Shown here: positions 15,698 through 24,756 of the stretch, in pieces
Numbering within the stretch: the first letter of the stretch is position 1
Layout of the letters: the number at the start of each line of letters is the position of its first letter
The notes under the pieces: generated by a model
Told to the model about the DNA's origin: nothing
The model's input: the letters and a program-made list of their open reading frames with translations, nothing else
The model's database searches: none
Source of the DNA: an uncultured Alistipes sp.
GTDB lineage: Bacteria > Bacteroidota > Bacteroidia > Bacteroidales > Rikenellaceae
Assembly: GCA_900545315.1 (NCBI GenBank)
Contig: UQYM01000012.1
Coordinates: 1-64,000 of the forward strand
Reading direction: 5' to 3'
Length of the DNA stretch: 64,000 bases
Translations under genes and position numbers: made by a program

Positions 15698-16933
15698 ATG
15701 AAAAGATGGGTGGCGTTTGCTCTTGCTTTAGGTAGTTTTTTGTTGGTTGATGCGACTCCGAAGCCTCAGGAGACGAAGCCTTGTCAGAGTCCTGAGGGTG
15801 AATTTGTGATCTATGGAAAGTTGCAGAATATGCCGGATAGTCTGGTGATTGAGCTTTCTCAATTGGATAGTGAATCGATGCATGTGATCACCTCAGATAC
15901 GGTCGTGGCGGGAACTTTTGTGTTACGTGATACGATCACAGACTCCAATGCTCGTAAATTATTGTTGAGCATAAAGGAACCCGTACTATTCGACACCTAT
16001 TTAACCATATGGGTTAAATCCGGTGCCTGTGTGCACATTACGGGTGAGGATCGTTTGGTTCCTTTATGGAGGGTGCAAAGCAATGTGCCGGAGCAGCGCT
16101 ATGAGACCGCATTTTCTTTGCTCAACTTGTTGGAAAGGAAACAAAAGCTGATCTATATGGCCGAAGTGGATAAGCTGCACTTGAGGTCGTTGGAAGCATA
16201 TTATGATCCAACAATATCTGAAAAAGAGGATTCACTTTTTCGATTAATTAGGCTTTATCGGGATTCCATAAGATTACGTGAATTACACTATATGAAAGAG
16301 GCCCCAGTAACCCCTGTGTGGTTAGACCGATATCACACCTATGCCTCTTTTTTACGATGGAATAAGGATTTTGGCCACGCAGATTTGATTCGTTCATTGT
16401 ATGATCGTATGTCTGAAACGGATCGGTCAACTAAAATCGGGCAGATTATCACGGATTATGTGAATTTGCCTCCACAAGTGAATATTGGTGATCAAATGCT
16501 TGATGGGGACTTGTATGATATAAAGGGGAGTGTTCGTCATCTGTCGAGATTCAAAGGAAAATGCATTTTACTGGATTTTTGGAGTGGTGAATCTCCGGAA
16601 TGTATGCGATCGTTCATTGAGTTAGAGCAGATCATCAAACAATATAGACAAGTGAAGGTGGTCAGTATTTGTATGGATCCCAAGCAGCAATGGATTGATG
16701 TGGTCAAGCGTAATCAATTGATCGGTAGTCAATGGAACGAATTGAAGACCTGACGAACAGGGCTTGCTGCAGCTTATCAGGTGGCGGCATTACCCTTTTA
16801 CGTGCTGATTTCTCCTGAGGGAGTGGTTGTTGACATGTGGGGTGGCGGCGAATATGGCTCTACCAAGAAGAGGGTACTAAAGTTATTGTCTCAAGACATG
16901 AAAAATATGAAAAAGATTGAGGTGAATCAGTAA
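15698..16933 (+). pseudogene. decayed TlpA-like thioredoxin-fold protein (copy 1 of 3)
   Basis: First of three tandem paralogs. It has a signal peptide, the DUF4369-like N-terminal domain and a thioredoxin fold. Translation stops at TGA 16751-16753; the reading frame then continues in phase for 59 codons (RTGLAAAYQV...) to TAA at 16931, matching the C-terminus of the two intact copies without any indel. The TGA stands where the others have a Gly GGx codon (AKGTTGL, AKGATGL), consistent with one GGA to TGA change. The active-site CGPC of its paralogs is SPEC here, so the first Cys is lost too. Loss of both features indicates relaxed selection. A truncated product of 351 residues could still be made. 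Confidence 0.85.
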
Positions 16934-17099
16934 ATAGCCTGGTTTTGCTTTGCTTTCAAATAATCAATCAGCGGTCGGTTGGTTATTAGAGCTTCATTCT
17001 GTAATTGTGATGATGGTTGTATGAGCCGCAGTGTTTCCTCGAAGTAAATAGCTATCTTTATGCAAACGCATGAAGTTAATTAACTAAGACTGAATGATA

Positions 17100-18326
17100 A
17101 TGAAAAAAGGTGCATTATTGGTACTTGTGATGGGAAGTTTCCTGTTGCTGAGTGCGACCTCAAAACCTCAAGAACCGCAACCGTGTCAAGTTCCGGAGGG
17201 AGAGTTTGTAATTTATGGGGAGTTACAGAATGTACCGGACGGATCGGTCCTTGACCTATTGCGATCTGATGGCAATGTGATGTTCAGAATAGCATCCGAC
17301 ACGGTAATCGATGGAAAATTTTTCTTTAAGGATACGATTACCTGTTCTAAGGCCCGTAAATTGAATTTAAGTGCTCGGTCACAAGGTTTCCCGGGCACCT
17401 TTGTTAACATTTGGGTTAAATCGGGCGCGTATGTGAGAATCTCCGGCGAAGATTGCTTGTTCCCGCTGTGGAATATTGACAGTGATGTGCCGGAACAGCA
17501 AGTTGAGAGTGAATTTTCGAAACTTGTTTTGAATGACAGGCGGCAAATGCTGAAATGCTTAACCGAGCGAAGCGATTTAATCGCTGCACATCCCAATATG
17601 GATTTTGATCAGGTCGACATAAAAAAGTTAGACTCACTGCTCAAATTGTACCTGCCGCTGTATGATTCGATTGCATTGCAGGAACTGAATTACATGAAAG
17701 AGGCTCCGGTAACTGCCGTGTGGTTGGATCGATATGCCACCTATGTACCCTTTTTGCAATGGAATAAAAAGTTTGGCCATGAAGATTTGATCCGTTCTTT
17801 GTATGATCGTATGTCTGAAGCGGATCGGGCGACGGAAGAGGGGCAGCTGATTACCGCCTATCTCAATTTACCAGAGGTTGTGAATGTCGGAGATCAGATG
17901 GTAGATGGTGATTTGTATGATGTGAAGGGGGACCTGCACCATCTTTCCGAGTTTAAAGGAAAATATGTCATGCTTGATTTTTGGAGCCTGGGATGTGGGC
18001 CGTGCCTGCAGTCGTTTCCGGAGCTGAAGGAGGTTTCTGAGATGTATAAAGACAGTCTGGAAATTGTCAGTATCAGTATGGATACGAAAAAGAGCTGGAG
18101 TGATTTTGTGGAACGTAAGGGTTTGACGGGTAACCAATGGAATGAATTTGCCAAGGGGACCACTGGGCTTGCAGCAGCCTATCAGGTGAAGGGCATACCA
18201 CGTTATGTAATGATCTCTCCAGCGGGAATAGTTGTGGGGATGTGGAGCGGATATGGTCTGGGATCTATTAAAGAAAAGGTTCAACACTGGTTGAAACCGG
18301 ATGCCTCAGAGACAGAAAAACCATAG
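17100..18326 (+). CDS. TlpA-like thioredoxin-fold protein with DUF4369-type N-terminus (copy 2)
   Basis: A 408-residue exported protein starting MKKGALLVLVMG; an ATG six bases upstream is possible. After a signal peptide (cleaved near SATSKPQ) come a beta-rich domain of DUF4369 type (EFVIYGELQNVPDGSV), a helical linker and a thioredoxin/AhpC domain from about residue 255: YVMLDFWSLGCGPCLQSF holds the redox pair CGPC, and KGIPRYVMISPAG the cis-Pro segment. Such Bacteroidota proteins probably act in periplasmic thiol-disulfide exchange. It lies between a decayed copy and an intact one, sharing long near-identical stretches with copy 3. The partner or substrate is unknown. Confidence 0.82.
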   Translation: MKKGALLVLVMGSFLLLSATSKPQEPQPCQVPEGEFVIYGELQNVPDGSVLDLLRSDGNVMFRIASDTVIDGKFFFKDTITCSKARKLNLSARSQGFPGTFVNIWVKSGAYVRISGEDCLFPLWNIDSDVPEQQVESEFSKLVLNDRRQMLKCLTERSDLIAAHPNMDFDQVDIKKLDSLLKLYLPLYDSIALQELNYMKEAPVTAVWLDRYATYVPFLQWNKKFGHEDLIRSLYDRMSEADRATEEGQLITAYLNLPEVVNVGDQMVDGDLYDVKGDLHHLSEFKGKYVMLDFWSLGCGPCLQSFPELKEVSEMYKDSLEIVSISMDTKKSWSDFVERKGLTGNQWNEFAKGTTGLAAAYQVKGIPRYVMISPAGIVVGMWSGYGLGSIKEKVQHWLKPDASETEKP

Positions 18327-18435
18327 AGTCTGTTTGGCCTTATACATATACCGGTTCATCGCGTTATTGTAATTACTGTTAGAGAATTTCTCTTTATATG
18401 AAATCATTAAGCTAATTCACCTTAACTGAATAATA

Positions 18436-19665
18436 ATGAACAAGGGCGTGACATTTGTGCTTGTGATTGGGAGTTTCCTATTGCTAAGTGCAACTTCAAA
18501 ACCTCCGAAACCAAAACCTTGTCAAGTTCCGGAAGGTGAGTTCGTGATTTATGGAGAGTTGCAGAATGTACCGGATAGTTCGGTATTAGAATTGTTACGT
18601 GCAGATGGACGCATCCATCGCCTAATCGATAGCGATACGGTGATCAATGGAAAATTTATCTTTCGGGATACAATTACCGATTCTCAGGCCCGCAAATTGC
18701 GTTTGACTGCCAGATCAAAAGGGTTTCCGAATACTTTTCTAAATATTTGGGTTAAATCGGGTACCTATGTAAAAATCACAGGCAATGATTGCTTGCACTC
18801 ATTGTGGCATGTAGAGAGTGATGTGCCGGAACAGCATGATGAGAATTTGTTTTCTGAGGTCGCGTTGGCAGAACGGAAGCAGATGTTAACCTATGTAACG
18901 GAATGGAATGACGTTTATAGTACGGGATTGCAGCAGGGCTTGGATAAGCCCACTTTAAGAAAGGTAGATTCGCTTCTTAAATTGTTTTTACCGTTGGTGG
19001 ATTCCATTGCATTACATGAATTAAACTACATGAAAGAGTCTCCGGTAACTACTGTTTGGTTAGACCGATATCAAAATTATGCTGGGTATTTGCAATGGAA
19101 TAAAAAATTTGGTCATGAAGATTTGATCCGTTCTTTGTATGATCGCATGCCCGAAGCTGATCGGGCGACTGCAGCGGGACAGTTGATTGCCGCCTATCTC
19201 AATTTACCAGAGGTTGTGAATGTCGGAGATCAGATGGTAGATGGCGACTTGTATGATGTGAAGGGTAATTTGCATCATCTTTCCGAGTTTAAAGGGAAAT
19301 ATATTCTACTTGATTTTTGGAGTCAGGGTTGCGGTCCGTGCCTGCAGTCATTTCCGGAGATAAAGGAGGTTGCAGAGTCCTATAAAGAAGGTTTGGTGAT
19401 TGTCAGTATTAATTCCGATCCTAAAGATAGATGGCTTGATTTTATTGAACGTAAGGGCCTAACGGGTAACCAATGGAATGAACTTGCTAAGGGAGCCACT
19501 GGGCTTGCAGCTGTTTATCAGGTGACAGGCATTCCACATTATGTAATGATCTCTCCGGAGGGCGTAGTTTTGGATATGTGGAAAGGTTACGGTCCGGGAT
19601 CTATTAAAGAAAAGGTTCAACACTGGTTGACAAATGATTGTATCACAACTAAGGACAACAAATAA
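18436..19665 (+). CDS. TlpA-like thioredoxin-fold protein with DUF4369-type N-terminus (copy 3)
   Basis: A 409-residue exported protein, the third tandem paralog. The layout is that of copy 2: signal peptide, DUF4369-like beta domain, helical linker with ALHELNYMKESPVTTVWLDR, and a thioredoxin domain with intact CGPC in DFWSQGCGPCLQSF. The two copies differ mostly in the linker and the region after the CGPC, which suggests separate substrates or partners after duplication. A strong terminator follows at 19721, so the array probably ends here; copies are separated by 110-170 bases, leaving room for separate promoters. Confidence 0.82.
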   Translation: MNKGVTFVLVIGSFLLLSATSKPPKPKPCQVPEGEFVIYGELQNVPDSSVLELLRADGRIHRLIDSDTVINGKFIFRDTITDSQARKLRLTARSKGFPNTFLNIWVKSGTYVKITGNDCLHSLWHVESDVPEQHDENLFSEVALAERKQMLTYVTEWNDVYSTGLQQGLDKPTLRKVDSLLKLFLPLVDSIALHELNYMKESPVTTVWLDRYQNYAGYLQWNKKFGHEDLIRSLYDRMPEADRATAAGQLIAAYLNLPEVVNVGDQMVDGDLYDVKGNLHHLSEFKGKYILLDFWSQGCGPCLQSFPEIKEVAESYKEGLVIVSINSDPKDRWLDFIERKGLTGNQWNELAKGATGLAAVYQVTGIPHYVMISPEGVVLDMWKGYGPGSIKEKVQHWLTNDCITTKDNK

Positions 19666-19720
19666 CAAATAGAGTTTAACCAATAGCGTGCAGATTTAAT
19701 CACAATAGCTCACCTGCAAC

Positions 19721-19766
19721 AGCCTCCCGAATCCAATCACCTATCGGATTCGGGTGGCTTTGTTTT
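19721..19766 (+). terminator. rho-independent terminator after the thioredoxin-fold cluster
   Basis: AGCCTCCCGAATCC pairs with GGATTCGGGTGGCT (13-14 pairs, one wobble) around an 11-base loop and runs into a T-rich tail. Confidence 0.85.
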
Positions 19767-19819
19767 GGGAAGTGATGATATGTGTCTGTAAATAATATAG
19801 TTGTGTTATTTATCCGATT

Positions 19820-19853
19820 TTTGCCGAAAATTCGCTACTTCTCGCTATCTTTG
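19820..19853 (+). promoter_or_regulatory. Bacteroidota-type promoter of argF
   Basis: TATCTTTG at 19846-19853 is a perfect TAnnTTTG -7 box, and TTTG at 19820-19823 lies 22 bases upstream, close to the usual 19-21. The start would be near 19860, giving a leader of about ten bases before the ATG at 19871. Confidence 0.6.
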
Positions 19854-19870
19854 AGGTTGTTTAACCAGAT

Positions 19871-20887
19871 ATGTCCGTTATGATTGATTTGAGAAAAAGA
19901 CACCTGTTGACTTTGCTGGATTTTACGCCCGAAGAGATCACCTATTTGCTCGATTTGGCTGCACAGCTCAAAACCGACAAATATCTTCGTTGCGAAAAGC
20001 AGATGTTGACCGGTAAGAACATAGTCCTGCTGTTTGAGAAAGATTCGACACGTACCCGTTGTTCGTTTGAGGTAGCGGCCCATGATCAGGGAGCTCATGT
20101 GACCTATTTGGGTCCGACCGGCTCTCAGATCGGTAAGAAGGAGTCGATCAAAGATACTGCGCACGTATTGGGTCGGATGTATGACGGCATCGAGTATCGT
20201 GGGTATGCACAACGGATTGTGCAACTGTTGGCTGAATTTTCGGGGGTACCGGTCTGGAACGGTTTGACCACGGAGTTTCACCCGACGCAGGCTCTGGCCG
20301 ATATGTTGACGATGCGCGAGCACTGCTCAAAACCCTTCTCGGAGATCAAGTTCTGTTTCTTAGGCGATGCACATAACAATGTGGCCAATTCGCTGATGGT
20401 GATGGCGGCCAAGATGGGTATGGATTTCCGTGCCATTTCGCCTCGGGCTTGTGCTCCGGATCCTTCGTTGGTGGAGCGTTGCCGTCAGGTAGCCGCAACG
20501 AGCGGTGCAAAAATTACGCTGACCGAGAGCATTGCTGAAGGGGTAGCCGGTTGTGATTTCGTTTATACCGATGTGTGGGTTTCGATGGGCGAGCCTGACG
20601 AGGTTTGGAACGAACGAATCAAACTGTTGAAACCTTATCAGGTCAACCGTGCGGTTATGGAGGCGACGGGCAATCCCGATTGCAAGTTTATGCACTGTTT
20701 GCCGGCCTTCCACGACTTGGAGACCAAAGTGGGCAACGATATCTACGAAAAATTTGGATTGCGCGAGATGGAGGTCACTGATGAGGTGTTCCAATCAGAG
20801 GCTTTGATTGTCTTTGACGAGGCTGAGAACCGGATGCACACGATCAAAGCGGTGATGGTCGCTACTCTGGGCGACGAACTCTATTGA
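19871..20887 (+). CDS. argF: ornithine carbamoyltransferase
   Basis: A 338-residue enzyme that makes citrulline from ornithine and carbamoyl phosphate in arginine synthesis (or runs backward in arginine breakdown). Diagnostic motifs are STRTR for carbamoyl phosphate ([13 protein letters not shown]), HPTQ, the ornithine loop [13 protein letters not shown] (SMG) and HCLPAFHD. Length and motifs match the enteric ArgF/ArgI type. The SMG loop argues for true ornithine use, rather than the N-succinyl- or N-acetylornithine transcarbamylases known from some Bacteroidota. It has its own promoter and no arginine gene neighbours in the window, so anabolic or catabolic role stays open. Confidence 0.93.
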   Translation: MSVMIDLRKRHLLTLLDFTPEEITYLLDLAAQLKTDKYLRCEKQMLTGKNIVLLFEKDSTRTRCSFEVAAHDQGAHVTYLGPTGSQIGKKESIKDTAHVLGRMYDGIEYRGYAQRIVQLLAEFSGVPVWNGLTTEFHPTQALADMLTMREHCSKPFSEIKFCFLGDAHNNVANSLMVMAAKMGMDFRAISPRACAPDPSLVERCRQVAATSGAKITLTESIAEGVAGCDFVYTDVWVSMGEPDEVWNERIKLLKPYQVNRAVMEATGNPDCKFMHCLPAFHDLETKVGNDIYEKFGLREMEVTDEVFQSEALIVFDEAENRMHTIKAVMVATLGDELY

Positions 20888-21257
20888 TTGAACTGTGGCG
20901 ATTGATCGTGTCGTTTAGAGCGGCGGACAAGACGGTTCGATCGCGGTCGAGCTCTACTAAGCAGGATTGATGCACTCTTTGTGTGATGTGGTGAGAGTTG
21001 CCGTTCGACGGTAGGTTTGCTGACATCGGTGCAATGAGGAAGTCAGTGCGGTAAGTCAGCGGCTACACCATCTCTGGGAGTGTGCTACATTCGGAGCACG
21101 TAATACAAAGCCCATTTCTCAAGGAGAAGTGGGGGAAGTAGGAACGAGCAGCGACGGAGTGCGATTGAAAGTGAGCCGGGACCTTCATGTTTAGGAATGT
21201 CGCGAATAGCCTGCAGGATAGATATAGATAGAATTGAGTTAATAAAAGTGATGGACC
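20888..21257. other. 370-bp intergenic region, nothing recognised
   Basis: No gene, hairpin terminator or repeat is supported between argF and the CPBP protease. A promoter for the plus-strand protease gene is likely but no TAnnTTTG box stands out. Confidence 0.4.
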
Positions 21258-22214
21258 ATGTTACGGAGAAAAGGTAAATGGGCAACGGAGGAGTTTCGGG
21301 TCATGTATCCCTCTTGGGGGGATCTGTTGACGCTGCTGGGCGTATTTATTGTAGCGACCGTATTGGGTTCGTTGCTGACCAGTATTTTGCAGAAGATTGG
21401 CAGTGTCTCGCCAGGATTCGGTGCATTTTTGGGATACGTTATTCAGTTCACTTTGGTGATCGTATTTGGTCTCTTCCAACGCAAAATCCGTTCTCCGAAA
21501 GGAACCCGTTTGCTGCGTTTCGGTTTGGCCAAACTCGATTTTGTCATTGTCTTGTGGGGCACGATCATGGTGCTGGCAACCGGCATTGTCATCGAACCGT
21601 TGTTGAATCTGTTCCCTGCGACCTATCTCGATCAGTTGGGGAATATCATGTCTGCCGGCGGGTGGATGATGTTTACCTCGATTGTTGTGGCTCCGGTTAT
21701 GGAGGAGATCCTTTTTCGCGGCATTCTGCAGGATGCGTTGATGCGTAAATATGGGGTCTTTATAGGTATTGTGATTGCGTCAGCGGTATTCGGTATCGTG
21801 CACCTGATCCCCCAGCAGGTGGTCAATGCCTTTATGATCGGTCTGGTATTGGGATACATTTATTATCGAACCGGATCGCTTTGGCCAGTCATTCTGATCC
21901 ACTGCATCAATAATGCGATCTCCTATTTTACCTGGATGCTTAATGGTGGAAAATTGCTTTCGACCCGGGAGCAGATGGACAATGATACGTTGTATTACAC
22001 GATTTATGGAATAGCCTGCGTGCTCTTCCTGATAGGCTTTATCCGGATTGCCGTTCGGATCTCTCGGGAAGAGAAACGTCGTCACCTGGAAGCGGTTGAG
22101 AAGGCCGATTCGCAAACTTCGATCCCAAATGCGACCGGTGAGACCTCTTCGGATGCCACGCCTTTGTCAACGGCATCGATCAATGGTCAGGAGAAATCGA
22201 ATTCCGGGGAGTAA
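21258..22214 (+). CDS. CPBP-family intramembrane metalloprotease
   Basis: A 318-residue polytopic membrane protein of the CAAX protease / bacteriocin-processing (CPBP, Abi) family. Several hydrophobic helices span about 20-245. The family motifs are visible: motif 1 EEILFRGILQD (Glu-Glu-x3-Arg), motif 2 FGIVHLIPQQ (F-x3-H) and motif 3 LIHCINNAI (H-x3-N). A hydrophilic Ser/Thr-rich tail (about 265-318) is unusual in length. Bacterial members act on unknown membrane proteins or in self-immunity to bacteriocins. It precedes a set of envelope chaperones by 57 bases but nothing proves a joint role. Confidence 0.85.
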   Translation: MLRRKGKWATEEFRVMYPSWGDLLTLLGVFIVATVLGSLLTSILQKIGSVSPGFGAFLGYVIQFTLVIVFGLFQRKIRSPKGTRLLRFGLAKLDFVIVLWGTIMVLATGIVIEPLLNLFPATYLDQLGNIMSAGGWMMFTSIVVAPVMEEILFRGILQDALMRKYGVFIGIVIASAVFGIVHLIPQQVVNAFMIGLVLGYIYYRTGSLWPVILIHCINNAISYFTWMLNGGKLLSTREQMDNDTLYYTIYGIACVLFLIGFIRIAVRISREEKRRHLEAVEKADSQTSIPNATGETSSDATPLSTASINGQEKSNSGE

Positions 22215-22271
22215 AAAAACGCCGATCGATCATACTAATCGGATCGATTGAGCGTTGTTATCAGTAAGCGA

Positions 22272-23147
22272 ATGAAACAGTTTTCTATACATCGGCTTTT
22301 TTGGATCTTACCTTTGGCATGCGTCATGGGTATGAGCTCTTGCAAGCGTTTCCCGAATCCCTTTACTAACCAGAAGGTTTTGGCTGAGGTGGGGGGGGAG
22401 CGACTCTATCTGCATGATTTGGCGCCGATTTTTACCCCGGACATGACGGCTGAAGATAGCGTTAAAATCCAAAAATCCTATGTGGACCAGTGGGTCAAAA
22501 AACAGCTCAAGGTACAGGAGGCTGAAGAGATGTTCCGCAGCAGTCAGGAGGATATTGATCGCTTGGTGGAGGAGTACCGCAATTCACTTTTGACACACAA
22601 GGTGGATCAATACTATGTGGATAAGGAGTTGGATACGCTTTTTACCGATAAGCAGATCGCCGATTATTATCTCAATCACAAATCTGAATTTATTCTTGAT
22701 AAAACGATTCTGAAGGCTCGAGTAGTCAGAATGCCCAACAGTTACCGGCAGGCGGCTAAGCTCAAGGAGCGAATGCTTGCGTCTGGAAATGATTCGTATC
22801 AGGATTTTGTGGATATTTGTACCAAGAACGGTTTCGATCTGGTAGAGATCAATACGTGGTCTGAGCCGGCGGTTTTGTTGTCACTGTTGCCGACTGATAA
22901 GGATAAGGATTATGATTATCTTTTCAAGACGGGTCAGATCTCAGAATTGAAAGAGGGGAATAATACCTATTTTGTACGGGTGACAGACATTCGTCGTTCG
23001 GGAGATTATGCACCGGTGGAGAGTGTGTCGGGTGTAATCAAACGCGTATTGTTCAATCAACGTAAACAGGATATTATCAAAGCCCATGAAGATAGCCTTT
23101 ATCGGCAAGCCTTGTCTAAGAAACAAATTTATGTTCATGCCAATTAA
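22272..23147 (+). CDS. SurA-like periplasmic chaperone lipoprotein (no complete PPIase domain seen)
   Basis: A 291-residue exported protein starting MKQFSIHRLFW. The signal peptide ends in a lipobox (VMGMSSC), so it should be lipid-anchored. The rest resembles the SurA N-terminal chaperone domain: an initial strand VLAEVGGERLYLHDL, then long helices with KQLKVQEAEEMFRSSQEDI, and a C-terminal parvulin-like remnant. The next gene, a full SurA-like protein, overlaps its end by 11 bases. It may help outer-membrane protein folding. The prolyl isomerase function is doubtful because a clear rotamase motif is missing. Confidence 0.72.
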   Translation: MKQFSIHRLFWILPLACVMGMSSCKRFPNPFTNQKVLAEVGGERLYLHDLAPIFTPDMTAEDSVKIQKSYVDQWVKKQLKVQEAEEMFRSSQEDIDRLVEEYRNSLLTHKVDQYYVDKELDTLFTDKQIADYYLNHKSEFILDKTILKARVVRMPNSYRQAAKLKERMLASGNDSYQDFVDICTKNGFDLVEINTWSEPAVLLSLLPTDKDKDYDYLFKTGQISELKEGNNTYFVRVTDIRRSGDYAPVESVSGVIKRVLFNQRKQDIIKAHEDSLYRQALSKKQIYVHAN

Positions 23148-24735
23148 ACGTTATACCCAAAGAGCTGGGATTTTGTGTTTTGCCCTTACTTTGTTGCTCG
23201 GTATGTCATCGGGTTCAGTGTGGGCCCAGAAACATCCAAAAGCCAAACACTCCGAGCAGACACAATCGGCATCGGAACCTTCGAAAACTAAACACTCCAA
23301 GCAGGTACAACCGACTCAGGAGCCTCCGAAAGCAGCACAGTCTGAGCAGGCACAACTGGAACAGACGCCAAAGCCAGAACCAGAACTCTATATACCATCA
23401 CCCAATCAGGTAATGGTTGATAAGGTAGTTGCTGTTGTGGGCAATTCAATGATTCTCTATTCGGATTTGATTCAGGCCAGTAAAAGTTTGATCGAGCAGC
23501 GTCGTTCTCAAGGATATACGTCGGATCGGGATCCGATGTGTGAGGCTTTGGAGACGTTGATTGAGCAAAAGATTCTGTATACGCAATCTCAGATTGATTC
23601 GTTGACAATTGATAATGCAGATATTGCTTTGATGGTTGAGAATGCGCTTGAGCAGGAGATTGCCCAACGGGGATCTCAGGCTGCGGTGGAGATGTATTAT
23701 CACAAGCCCATTTTCGATATTCGTAGTGATTTGCAGAGCCGTTATGAGGAGGTACGTTATGCGATGATGATGAAGCAGACGGTGAACAGCAAATCGACGA
23801 TTACCTCCGGCGAGGTGGAGTACTATTTCAAACGCATGCCCAAGGATTCGATTCCGATCATTCCGGAGCAGTATGTTTTCTCGCAGATTGTACGGTATCC
23901 GCCCTCGACCGAGGAGGCGAAGTTCAGAACGCGTGAACGTATTTTGGAGCTTCGTGAGCGTATCATGAACGGAACGAAATTTGAGATGTTGGCGCGGATG
24001 TATTCGGAAGATCCGGCTACTGCGGTTCGGGGTGGAGAGATGGATCCGATGCCGAAGGAGAGTTTCGTGCAACCTTTTGCCGATGCGTTGGTGAAGCTGC
24101 GTCCGGGACAGGTTTCCGAGGCAGTTGAGACGGAGTTCGGTTTCCACTTGATTCAGTTGATCGATCAGAACGGCAACCTCTACCATTGTCGTCACATTTT
24201 GCTCAAGCCGCAGTTTACCGATGATGAGATTCGGGCCTCGTTTAAGACGCTGGACAGTTTGAAAAGTGAGATTCAGAAGGGAAATATCACCTTTAAGGAT
24301 GCTGTTGAGAAATATTCTGAAGACAAGTATTCGAACAAGAATGGTGGTGTAGCGACCAACATCGAGCTGTTGGCGATGACCAACCGCAACGATGCCAAGG
24401 CGGCAACGACCAAGTTCTTGAAAGAGGAGTTGAGTCAGATGCCGGAGGTTTACAATGCGTTGCGCAAGATGAAGCCGGGTGATATTTCGGATGCGTTTGC
24501 TTCGCAGGATTCACGAGGCAATATTATGGGTAAGATGGTCCGCTTGGATGAGATTATACCGACCCATAAAGCCAATCTGTCGGATGATTTTTTACGCATT
24601 CAGGAGTTGGCCTTGACCCGCAAGCAGGCCGATGATTATGAAAAGTGGCTGAAAGAGAAGGCGAGCAGTATGTATATTCGGGTAGATCCGCAATTTAAGA
24701 AATGTGAATTCCAACGCCCTTATCTACTCAAGTAG
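23137..24735 (+). CDS. surA: SurA-like peptidylprolyl isomerase / outer-membrane protein chaperone
   Basis: A 532-residue secreted protein. The start MPIKRYTQRAGIL at 23137 gives a normal signal peptide (cleaved near VWAQK); upstream in-frame codons lie inside the preceding gene. A Lys/Gln/Ser-rich repeat (about 35-85, with KHSEQTQ-like units) precedes the SurA N-terminal domain (MVDKVVAVVGNSMILYSDLI). Two parvulin domains follow: FEMLARMYSEDPATAVRGGE with a G-x-M-x-x-F-stretch, and a second around ITFKDAVEKYSEDKYSNKNG. It probably chaperones outer-membrane proteins in the periplasm. Together with the lipoprotein before it and the OstA-like gene after it, it forms an envelope-assembly cluster. 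Confidence 0.87.
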   Translation: MPIKRYTQRAGILCFALTLLLGMSSGSVWAQKHPKAKHSEQTQSASEPSKTKHSKQVQPTQEPPKAAQSEQAQLEQTPKPEPELYIPSPNQVMVDKVVAVVGNSMILYSDLIQASKSLIEQRRSQGYTSDRDPMCEALETLIEQKILYTQSQIDSLTIDNADIALMVENALEQEIAQRGSQAAVEMYYHKPIFDIRSDLQSRYEEVRYAMMMKQTVNSKSTITSGEVEYYFKRMPKDSIPIIPEQYVFSQIVRYPPSTEEAKFRTRERILELRERIMNGTKFEMLARMYSEDPATAVRGGEMDPMPKESFVQPFADALVKLRPGQVSEAVETEFGFHLIQLIDQNGNLYHCRHILLKPQFTDDEIRASFKTLDSLKSEIQKGNITFKDAVEKYSEDKYSNKNGGVATNIELLAMTNRNDAKAATTKFLKEELSQMPEVYNALRKMKPGDISDAFASQDSRGNIMGKMVRLDEIIPTHKANLSDDFLRIQELALTRKQADDYEKWLKEKASSMYIRVDPQFKKCEFQRPYLLK

Positions 24736-24756
24736 TTTGTAGAAAACCCATTTGAC

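Noticed and set aside
22216..22258. Hairpin-like sequence after the CPBP gene
   Set aside because: Only five outer base pairs are perfect (AACGC/GCGTT) with irregular inner pairing and no T run.
23446..24195. Minus-strand open frame of about 249 codons inside the surA-like gene
   Set aside because: Arg/His/Leu-rich antisense composition without motifs, while the plus strand encodes parvulin domains.
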